Below, one piece after another: positions 8,131 through 18,500 of a stretch of DNA of 64,000 bases. The notes beneath the pieces were generated by a model. The model was not told the origin of the DNA. It searched no databases and worked only from the letters and a program-made list of their open reading frames with translations. Source of the DNA: Nocardia altamirensis NBRC 108246 (GTDB lineage: Bacteria > Actinomycetota > Actinomycetes > Mycobacteriales > Mycobacteriaceae); the NCBI RefSeq assembly GCF_001612685.1, contig NZ_BDAY01000017.1, positions 22,308 to 86,307 of the forward strand. The letters run 5' to 3'. The position numbers and the translations under genes are program-made. Every line of letters starts with the position of its first letter. The stretch's first letter is position 1.

Positions 8131-8418
8131 CTACTCGCCGCGTTTTCGCGCATTGTGCTCGGCAATCAAACGTTCCAGATCCGCTTGGCGTGCAGCGGAA
8201 TTGGAGCCGTCCAGCTGGCCGGCGAACGCGGCTTTGGCGGCCGCGACCAGCTCGTCGGTGACCGCGGGGTAGGCCATGGCGATGGCGAACAGGGCCGCGT
8301 CGGTCTCCATGTCGAGCCCGGTTTCCGAACGCACGCCCCCGCCCGTCGTCACCGATTTCAGCTCGGCCTCGAAGTTGCGTTGCAGTTCGTCATCGGTGGG
8401 GTATCTGCTGCGCACCAT
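8131..8418 (-). CDS. 95-aa companion protein of giant locus 1
   Basis: I do not recognise a family for this 95-aa protein. It starts P-T-D-D-E-L, is helical and charged, and contains A-F-A-G-Q-L-D-G-S-N followed by a basic C-terminal helix. A paralogue with the same hallmark motifs lies at 50460-50756 at the same place relative to the other giant gene, and nearly two thirds of the aligned core residues match by eye. AAAGGAGA precedes the ATG. Its repeated association suggests a helper, chaperone or immunity role, which remains inference. Confidence 0.75.
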   Translation of the reverse strand: MVRSRYPTDDELQRNFEAELKSVTTGGGVRSETGLDMETDAALFAIAMAYPAVTDELVAAAKAAFAGQLDGSNSAARQADLERLIAEHNARKRGE

Positions 8419-8439
8419 GTGTCTCCTTTCCTCGGTTGT

Positions 8440-9576
8440 TCATCGACTCGGTGTTGGTTCCGGGGCCAGTCCGAGCAGGTGCACCCCGGCCGGGGAATGC
8501 GCGGCGATCACCACACTGCCCGCTGCGGTCACCGACGACACGGACGCCCGCTGGCGGAAGCAGTATGTCAACGGCCAATTCTCCGGCGCCGGTTCAGAAT
8601 TCACGACTCGGCCGTCCGCATCGAGGTACACCAGCGTGCCGACCGTGCCACTGACTGGTTGATGCAGGACATAGCCGGTGTCGGTGCGCCCGATCAGTCG
8701 GGCGCGGCGATCGTCGAGCGGGGCGATCGTCACGGTGTCGAGCCGTATGGCCCGGCCGTCGTTGCCCATCGACTGGATCGTCACACCGTGCGCCTCCGAC
8801 ACCGTGACGCCGTCGATGTCGACGAGCCAGTCCAGCTCCCCCGAGGCGGACATCCTGCCGAGCGGCCTGCCGAAACCGCCGTACACGCGCCCGGCCCGGT
8901 CGACGCCGATCACGGCGGACAGCACCTCCTGTGCGCCCCGATCCGCAACGACGGTGCCGGAGCGCCCGGTGTCCGGATTCGTTGTCACCCAATCGAGAGC
9001 ACGGCGTTCGGGGTCGTAGCGCGCGTAGCCGAATGTCCCGTCCGGGCACCACACGGCCGCCATGCCCTGCCAGCGGTCGACCAGTTCCGCGGTCCCCTCG
9101 TCGACTCGCCACAGCGAACCGACATTGCTCAAGAAGACGCGACCGCCCGCATCGGCCAGCAGCCTCGACCGCTCGGATACCTCCGCCAGGTGACTATCCG
9201 CGCCGCCACGGATGACCCAGGTCTCGGTGCCCGCCGAGTCGACCCCGCGCACCACGTACCGCTCGGCATCGAGGTACTCCAGCGTGATCGCGAACCCGTC
9301 CGGAGCCAGGACCGCGTCGAGCACCACATGCGGGGAATCCACATCGGCGCGAAGACGTGCGTGCCCCAACCGCGTCAACCGTGCGCCGAAAACGGTGGGT
9401 GACAACAGCTGGAGCGATCCATCCGCAAGCGCGCGGAGTTCGGTCGGTGCCCGGACCGTCGTTGGCGGCCACTGGTGGTCCGGGGAGGTATCCGGAACGG
9501 CGAGGGCGAACGCCTCGCCTGCCTCATCCCAAGAGAGGAAGTCGAGCACCTGCCCGGTGACGGTGCCGATCACCAT
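8440..9576 (-). CDS. Beta-propeller-like protein, candidate immunity to the giant's C-terminus
   Basis: The 378-aa product is a series of short beta-strand repeats of the form D-x-x-G-R-V-F/Y or D-G-x-A-I-x-L. Examples are D-A-G-G-R-V-F-L, D-R-A-G-R-V-Y-G-G-F and D-N-E-type W-V turns, suggesting a beta-propeller with no signal peptide. ATG at 9574-9576 lies in the sequence ATGGTGA, so the gene starts seven bases before the giant's stop ends: tight coupling. The gene directly after a toxin's C-terminal domain is classically its immunity gene, which is the basis of the call. The frame opens far upstream inside the giant, but that part is shadow. Confidence 0.6.
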   Translation of the reverse strand: MVIGTVTGQVLDFLSWDEAGEAFALAVPDTSPDHQWPPTTVRAPTELRALADGSLQLLSPTVFGARLTRLGHARLRADVDSPHVVLDAVLAPDGFAITLEYLDAERYVVRGVDSAGTETWVIRGGADSHLAEVSERSRLLADAGGRVFLSNVGSLWRVDEGTAELVDRWQGMAAVWCPDGTFGYARYDPERRALDWVTTNPDTGRSGTVVADRGAQEVLSAVIGVDRAGRVYGGFGRPLGRMSASGELDWLVDIDGVTVSEAHGVTIQSMGNDGRAIRLDTVTIAPLDDRRARLIGRTDTGYVLHQPVSGTVGTLVYLDADGRVVNSEPAPENWPLTYCFRQRASVSSVTAAGSVVIAAHSPAGVHLLGLAPEPTPSR

Positions 9577-12500
9577 GGGCCAGGCCCGAATTCGACAATG
9601 ATCCGGCCGTCTTCGTCCCGGTAGTTCTGGACCGCGAGCGGCGGGTTCATCATGTAATCGTAAAGTTCCTTGATACTCGACAACTTGACAACATCTTGCC
9701 TGGCCCAGGTGCGTCTGCCGTCCGGCTCGGTGAGGTACGGGGCGAACTCGCCCGGCGGTGGCCAGAAGGTGCACACCTCGGGTGAGCCGTCCGGCGCCGA
9801 TCGTCCGGTTGCCATCCCGACGTGCGTGGTCCCGCCCCAGAAGACGAGGTCGCCGCGCTGCGGCTGTGGCGAGTTCGGATCGCCGACGACGAAACTCTGC
9901 CGCCCGTTCGGCGTCAACATGTCGGCCAAGTCGGTGTACCACTGCGCGGTGGGAACTCCCTTGTCAGTGACCTCGTATTGGTACATCACGTGCAGCTGTT
10001 CATGCGTCAAGACTCCCGAGTCGACCCCGGCGTGCAGCAGTATCTCCCAGCAGTTCATGACCGTGTCCGGCCGGATCGGCGGCAACGGTCCCTCCGTCGG
10101 ATTTTGTACCCAGTCCTGGAAGGCGCGAACCGGTTCGGAAAAAGTACCCCAGGTAGCGCGCGTACCGAGCAACTCTTCCACCCGTGCGACAACTCGTTCG
10201 GACGGCGTCGGCATCGGCGCGGCCTGCTCCGGCGGAGCGCCGACATCAGCATGGTGTTCTGCACCAGGGGCGCCCTCGTCAACAGCGCGCCCGTGGCTGG
10301 ATTCCTCCTGCACCTGGCGCATGAGGCGTTCGTAGATCAAGCGCTGCGCCGGAGAGACGCGGTCCGGCCGCAGCTCTACGGCGGTGCCCGCTTCGGCATA
10401 CATCTCGGGGATGTTGAGCTGACCGTCCTTGTCGAAGCTGTACTTGGTGAGACCGGCTTCGGTCTGCAGCCAATGCTCGAAGGCAGCGGTGTCGGCGTTC
10501 GGCTCGAACAGCTCGTGCAACTTCTTCAGCTCGGTCAAGACACCGACCCGCTCGAAGAAGACGGCGTGCGGATCGCCCGTGAAACCGGCGACATCGTGCA
10601 CGGCGTGGAAGAACTCGTGCACGATCGTGGTGCGCATCGGCTGATCGGGCAGGCCTGCCAGGAAATCCCGGCTGATCGAGCCCTCGTAGGCCTGACGATG
10701 CATCTCCGGATTGATCGCGTAGCGCTCGTTCAGAATGATGATCGATATCATCGCCCCGGACTCCGGGTCGACGAGCCGCTCGGTCACCGCCGCCGCGTTC
10801 TCTTCGATCGGCTGGATCCCGATCATGGTGAGCCGGGTATCGGGGTACTTCTCGAGCATGTCCCGGATCGCGGCCTCGAATTCGCGCACCCCGGCCAGCG
10901 GAACGCCGGGGAGGTCGAACCCGAAGGTGTAGACGGCCCGATCCTGCAGCCCGGTGCCGAGCGTGAGCCGCTCCGCGACGTGCGCGGCCTCCGTCCCGAT
11001 CGGTGCAGGCAGATTGTCCAAGCCTCGGCGATTCCACCGGCCGGCCTGCTCGACCAGCACCTCGTGCAGCACGCGCTCGCCCGGTGTGACGCCGGCGCGG
11101 TGACCTTCGACCGCGGCGAAGGACTCGCGCAGCGCGCGCCGTGCCGCGAAGGTGTCCGCCTGGTCGAAGCTCTCCGGCCTGAACTGGGTCGTCAACCAAC
11201 GGTCGAACGCCGACTTGTCCATCGGCCCTACGTTTTCCACGTAGTACTCGCGCAACGCAGGCAGTGCGTAGGCCTCGGCCCGCCAGCGCCCGGCATGCAC
11301 CATCGCGTTGCCGAGCTCACGCAATGCCGCGTGGTAGACCCGCCCGGCGGGTGGTGCGCTGTCACCGGCGAAGCGCTCGCTCATGACGATCGACTTGGTG
11401 TAGACCGGCCCGCCCGCCTCGACGCCGTCCAGTCCGATCACCGTCTGCATGTCTCGCTTGGTGTCGACGACGAACAGGCTTCGCAGGTCGATGTCCGGGT
11501 GCGCAGTGAGCTGATCGTGCACTGCCTGGGCGAATTCACGCACCCTGGCGAGATTCACGCCTTCGCCATCGAACCCGACGACCCTGACTCCGTGGTTCTC
11601 ATGAAGCGCGGCGGCCAGTTCCTCGCCGGTTCGGTATTGCCCTGCATCCCAAGTGGATTCGGCCCTTCGGGCGGGGTCGGCACCGGAATCGGCCATCCGC
11701 TCCTCTGGCACTCCGGCGCGCGAGCGCGGCTCAGGATCTTCGGGCTGCACATGACGCCTGCGGTCGGCCTCCTCCTGCACATCACGCATCAGCCGGTCGT
11801 ACAGGACGCGCTCGGCGTCGGTCACCCGGCCGCCGTGCACCACGGCCGCGCCCGCCTCGGGGATCGCCTCGCGCGGGTTCGGCATCCCGTCCGCGTGCAG
11901 GCCGTAGCCGGACAGCTCGGACCGCAGCCACTCCTTGAAGCCGACCTCGAAGTCGGGGTGCAGTTCCGCGTGCTTTTCCATCAATTCGAGCAGCACGCTC
12001 CGGTTGTACTCGTGGACGGCGGACCTGTTGGCCGGGTAGTCCGTTGCGTGGTGCAGCACGTGGAAGGCCTCGTGCACGATGGTGCTGCGCACCGGGTCGT
12101 CGGCCGAACCGCGCACGAAGTTCGTGTCGATCGCCGCGGCGAGTATCTGCCGGTGCAGCTCAGGGTTGATCGCGTAGCGCTCGTGCAGGGTGATGGTGAC
12201 CGGGTCGTGCGGCCCACCCCGTCCCGAGGTGTCGCCGAGCCGCTCGTCCATCAGCGGCGTGATGGCGAGCCGGTCCGGGTCGATCTCGGGATACCGTTCC
12301 CGCATCTCGCGCACGGTGGCCACGAAATCGCGCACCACCTCGACGGGCACGCCGGGGGTGTCGAACCCGAAGCCCGTCATGCCGAGCTCAGCGAGCTCGT
12401 CTTGCAGTGCACGCCGTTCCGCCAGGTGCGCACCCTCCGCGCCGATCGGTTGCGGTGCGGCGTCGAGGCCGCGGTGGTGCCAGCGGTCCGCCTGCTCGAG

Positions 12501-15500
12501 CAGAACCTCGTGCAGCACTTGATGTCCCACAGTGGCGGTGGCCCGCGTGCCTTCGACAGCGGCGAAGGAGTCGCGCAGTGCCCCGTTGACGTCGAGCGCG
12601 CCGGACGCACTGATCCGGTCCGGACCGAACTCGGCGGTCAGCCACTCGGTGAAAGTTGTCTTGCTGTGCGGCGCAACGTTTTCCGCGAAGTGAGCACGCA
12701 AGGCGGGCAACGCATGAGCCTCGGCCCGCCACCGGCTCGCGTGAATCATCGCCTCGCCGAGCTCATTCAGCACGCGGTGATACACCTGCCCCTCGGGCAG
12801 CACCGCGTCCCGGCCCAGCTCCGAACTGAGCACGATCGACTCGGTGAAGATCGGCGCGCCGTGCTCGGCGCCGTCCACGCCGATCAGCGTCTGCACGTCC
12901 TTGTCCACCTCGAGGATGTGGGCGGCGCGCAGATCTATCTGCGGGTGCGCGGTGAGGACGTCGTGCACCGCCTGCGCGAATTCCCGCGCCGGACCGATCG
13001 GCTGGTCGGCCACGTCGAACCCGAGCAGTTCCAGCCCGTGGTTCTCGCGCAATGCGTCGCCGACCTCGGCCGCCGTCGCGAATCGTGCTGCATCCCAGTC
13101 CGATCCGGCACGCTCGCCCTGCGCCCCTGCCGGGAAGTCCTGCGCGCCTGCCGGTTGCTCGGGTTCACCACGATCGCCACCGAGGGACACCTGCCGTTTC
13201 ACCGACTGCACCTGCCCCGAGTCCGGCGAGCCGGTAGTGCCGCCGTCCTCGACGGCTTCGCGGGCCAGCCGGACGAGCCGATCGTGCAGCACCCGCTGCG
13301 GTTCGGTGGCCCGATCGCCGAGGAGGTGCACCGCAGCCCCGGCTTCGGCGTATGCCTCGCCCAGCTCGAGCACCCGACGCACCGGCTGCGGACGCACCTC
13401 GCCCGGCTGGAGCTCCCGAAGCGGCTCGAAGCTGTAGCCGCTGAGCCCGTCGTGCAGCCACTGGTAGAAGCGATCGCTGTCGATGGTCGACTTGCCCGCG
13501 CCGTACGCCTCGATCAATTCCCGCATGGCTCCGGCGTTTATCGCCCGCACGCCCTCCGGCGTCAGGTCGGTCGCCTTCGCGAAGATGTTGTGCACCGTGT
13601 GGTACATCTCGTGCACCGCGACGCTGTACATCGGTCGATCGGGCAGGCCGACCAGGTAGCGATCCGCGATCTCCGCGGTGACGTGGTTGCGGAAGAGTTC
13701 CGGGTTGACCGCGTACCGCTCGTTCAGTGTGACCGAGATCGTGAAGGGCTTGCCGTTGTCGAAGCCCGTGCTGGTTTCCGCCAGGGTGCCCTCGGACAGT
13801 GGGCCGATTCTGATGGCCTCGATATCGATGTCGGGATGCTCGCGCCACACGTCCCGAACAGCGGCGGCGAACTCCCGCACCATCTCGCGATCGACACCGG
13901 GGATGTCGAAACCGTAATGGTCGATGCCGAATTCGTCGCGCAGTGCGTCACCGATCGCCGTCCGCTCAGCGATCGCTGCCTGATCCTCGATGACCGGCAG
14001 GTCCGGATCGTGCGGCGGCCTGTCGTACCAGATCTCGGCCTGCTCGACGAGCATCCGATGCAGTACCTGCTGCGCCGGTGTCGCCGAGAACGGATCGTCG
14101 ACGACCGCCTTGAACGCCTGCACCAGCGCATCCGGCGGTTCGAAAGCGCCACGTGGATCGCGGCAGTCCGGGAACTCCCTGTCCAACCAGCGTTCGAACG
14201 CGGTCTCGTTCGCTCGCCGATGGACGGCCTCGAAATGCTCGCGCAACGCGCCCATTGCCTCGACCTCGGCCCGCCAGCGGCCACCGATGACCATCGCATC
14301 GCCGTACCCGACCACCACCGCGTCGTTGACGGCGCCGTCCGGCAGGCTCGGGTCGGTGAGCAACCGCTCGTTCAGGACGAGCCATTTGGCGTACACCGTC
14401 CCCGGCTGCAGATCCTCCGAGTAGCCGGGCACCGCCCCCGCGGCCTCGTCCCAGCTCAGCTTCTCGAGCTTGACACCGTGCAGATCCAGTTTCGGGTACT
14501 CCGACTGCATCAAGAGCACCGCCTGCCCGAGCTCGACGACGCGCTCACCGATCACACCAGGAACGTCGAACCCACCGATGTCGAAGCCCGCGTTCTCCAG
14601 CATCGTCTGAACGGCCCGCGCTTCCGCGGAGCCATCAGGCACCGCGCGATCCGCACCGGCAGCAGGCGCTTCCTCCGCCGCTCGATTCGCCACGCCGTCG
14701 TGGTCAGGTCCACGGATCTCGGACCGCTGCGTCAGGCCGTCGCCGCGACCGTGTCTGGTGTCGAAACCCGATCGGGTGAGCTGGTTCAGGTGCGCGGCAA
14801 CCGCACGCTGAGCCGCCGTCGCCCGCTCCGGTGCGAGGTGCACGGCCGTCGCCGCATCGGCGTACGCCTCAGGCAGATAGAGATCGCCGTTGGTATCGAA
14901 GCTGTACTCGTTGAGCTCGGACAGTAGCCACTCGTTGAACCGGGCCTTGTCGATCGGTCCTCGGTGTGACTCGCCGTAAGTGTTCAGCAATGCCCGGGTG
15001 AGGGCGTCGGTTGCCACTCGTATGCCCGCGGGGGACTCTCGGTATCCGGTGCTGGCGTGTACCGCGTGCATCATCTCGTGCACCGCGACGCTGTAGGCGG
15101 GCCGATCGGGTTGTGCGGCGGCAAAACCCGACTCCACCTTTTCCGCCAGATGCTGGCGCAGCAGTTCGGGATTGGTCATGAACCGCTCGTTCAGCACGAT
15201 CTCGTGCACGTACTGCGAGACGCCACGGCGGAACTCGGGCACCGACTGCGCGAAGGTGTGCTCCTCCCCGAGCACGGCGACCCGAATGGTGCGGACCTCC
15301 GCGTCGGGATACCGCGCATGCACCTCGCGCACGGCCGCCGCCACCTGCCTGGCGCTGTCCAGATCGACGCCGGGCAGCTCGAAACCGCGGACGTCGATGC
15401 CGAATTCGTCGCGCAGGCCGTTCGCGATCTCGATCCGTTCCAGGACGTGCTCTGCGCCGATGTCCTGCCCGACGACGTACGGATCGCCGTCTGCCCACTT

Positions 15501-18500
15501 CTCGGCTTGTTCGAGCAGCACATCACGGAGGACCTGCTTGCCGGGGGTGAGCCGCGCCGGGTCGGTCTCGGCGGTGACGAACGATTCGACGAGCGCGGTG
15601 CGCGGATCGAGCTCACCTGCCTTGGTGAACGACGCGGCGTCGAATTGTGCACGCAGCCATTGCCGGTAGCCCGGCTCGTGGAATCCGGCGTTGGTGTCCG
15701 CATAGTGCTGACGCAGTTCGGGCAACGCGAGACCCTCGGCGCGCCACCGGCCGGTGAGCACCAGCGCATCGCCGAAGGCGCGAGTGGCTTCCTCGCGCAT
15801 CCGCCCTGGCGGCAGCGCGGCGTCGAGAGCGAGGCGCCTGCTGACGATCAGTTCGTCGGCGAATACCGCACCACCGACGAGATCGCGGTAGCTGTACACC
15901 GCTTCGGCGTCCTTGCCGCCGGACATGAGGGTCACCTCACGCAACGCCACCTCGGGATGCGCCGACATCAACTCGTGCACTGTCGTGGCGAACTCGCGCG
16001 CCGCCTCGGGCCTGGTGCCATCGAAACCGCGCGTCTCGACCCCGTGCATCCGGGTGAGTTCCTTGGCGACTTCCTTGCTACTGCCGAACTCGCTTGCATC
16101 CCAACGCTGTTCGTCGCGTGGCGGACCATTGCCAGGCGGGTCGCCGTGGCCGGGTCGCGCACCGATCCTGGTCTCCGGGCGATCCGTGCCAGGCACTGCG
16201 GCGGATTCCCTGCCGTGCAGCGGATGTTCGGCCTGCCCGTCGGGGCGGAACACGATGCCGTACACCCCGGCCACATCCGCGGGGCGCACACCCCACGGAT
16301 ACGCGTACTCGTATACCACGTCACCGATCCGCTCGTGCACCATCACGTCGACACCCGTGCGGAACATGACTATCGCGTGCGCGCCGACTTCGCCGGTCAC
16401 ACCGCGGAATTCGATCGCACCGAGCACGGTGTCACCGGTGTCCTTGACATGGGTCGCCATCGCGTCCAACGACTCGAAGCCATCAGGATGCCAGTCGGCG
16501 CTCGCCGCGTTCACGAGCTCCGTCCCGTCCACCCCGCGCGCCTTGAGCTCCGCGGTCTCGGCCATCGGCCGGATGTTGTCGTTGCCGGTGATCTCCCGTG
16601 TGAACGACAATGCCTCCGGCACACAGTTTTTCGGCCCGTCTCCGGTGACATGCGCCCGCGCGAATATCCCGTCCGGTCGCTCGAACGCCGTCGCGCCGCC
16701 GTCACCCTCCCTGGCCGACGGCTCGGCACCGTGCGACCACGCCTTCGACAGCGGGCCCGACTCCGGCGGTGACACGGGCTTCGCCTCCGGCGGGATCGGC
16801 GTCGCACCGGTTCCGGTATGCGTACCGTCGGTGCGGGGTGCGGGTGTTTCCTCCCCGGCAGGTTTGGTTGCACTGCCACCGGCTTCGGGGCGCGGCGGCG
16901 CAGGTGCGAACGCCGGCGCCTTCCGCTGCGGTGATCCAGGTCCGGAACGCTCGGCCTGAGGATGTTCGACCGCCATGAACTGGCCGATGCTGCGCAATGC
17001 CGTCCGCTCGATGCCACGCACCGCGGTGTCCGTGATGCGCAGCGCCGCAGCGGTTTCCTCGACAGACTTACCAAGCCAGTGGCGCAACAGAATCAGCCGA
17101 CCGCGGTCCTTGGGCTGCACCGCGAGTGCCCGCTGCACATCGGCTGGAGTCGCCTCGGCCATCGCCCGCCCGAGCGGGCTCTTCTCCGGCACACCCGCGA
17201 CGGCGAGCACGCCGTCGCGAAGCGAATCCAGGAACCGCTGGACGCGTGGGTCCCCGACCGCGGACCGCTCGATCCGAGCGGGTTCGACGGGCGCGGCCTC
17301 GGCCGATTCCTTCAGCGGTGGACGCCCTGCGGCTTCCCATTCGGCTTTGGCACGCTCGGCAGCCATATTCTGCTCGCGCGCACGCAGATCGGCGTCCCGC
17401 TCGAGTCCGGCACGCAACGCGGCTTCCCGCTCCGCGGCCTTTCGAACAGCGGCTTCCTTGTCGAGCCGAGCGCGTTCGGCGACTTCCTGCTTGGCGCCGT
17501 CCCGCTCGGTGGCCTGCTGTTCGGTCAGCTCTCGCTCGACAGGCTCAGGCCTGGCACCTGCCACCGCTTCCCGATCGACGCGAGGCCGCCCGGCGATGTC
17601 GGGCTCAGGTCGGGCGCCGTTGCCCCGACCATGTTCGGCCACAACGCCATCGGCAACCGTGTGCAGCCATTCGTTGAACTTGTTTTCGCCGATCGAGTGC
17701 AGGTTCTCGGCGGCGCGATCGAAGGTCTTGGCGGTGAGCTCGTCGACGACCGCGCGATCGGGCACCGCGGTGGCGATCCGCTCGCGGATCGCGTTCTCGT
17801 GCAGTGCGCGCAGCAAACCGGTCGCGCGCGGGTCGCCGGCCTGCGCGGCGCGGACGGTTTCCGGGAAGGCCACGTCGGCGATCTTCTTCAAGCCGTTGCG
17901 ATACAGTTCGCCCACCGCATGGGCGGACCGGGCCTTCCCCTCGGCCCTGCTCATCTCGGCCGCCGCCTCGGGGATCGAATACCGCTCCAGCGCAATCAGT
18001 TCCACGGCCCGACGCTGTCCTTGGCCGAGCTGGTCGATGGCACTGCGGAGGCGGGGCTCGTTCTGCCCCACCGCGATATCGAGCAGTTCGCGTCGCTGCG
18101 ACGTGGTGAACGAGCTGGTGTCGGTGCTTAGCCGACCGCCGGGTTCGGCCACTCCGGGGAGCAGCTCGGCCAGTCGGCGGGCAGTGCGGTAGCCGAGGCT
18201 TTCGACCGTCTGCGCGGTGCGGTTGGTCTGTTGCGCAATCTCTTCGGGTGACTTCCCGTCCAGGTAGCGCATCGTGGCATAGTCGCGGAACGCACCGTCC
18301 AGCCTGCCGATCGCGCGTTCCAGTGCGGGCCGGTCGTTACGCAGCGCGGCCTCGACGACCCGGTCCGGCACGACACCGGCGATATGGCCGCCCGGCTCGC
18401 CCGCGACCGCGAGTAGGTCGGTCAGATGGTGCACCGTCCTGCCGCGCAGCAACCACACGGCCCGCTCGTCCTTGCCGGTATGTGCCACGATGTCGGCGGT

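Noticed and set aside
9577..9942. N-terminal extension of the propeller-like protein
   Set aside because: It lies inside the giant's conserved NlpC/P60-like codons in another frame and has no family pattern.
9822..14927. Plus-strand open frame of 1,701 codons
   Set aside because: It is antisense to the giant gene and is an open shadow caused by GC-rich codon usage. Composition is Arg/Val-heavy with no domain.
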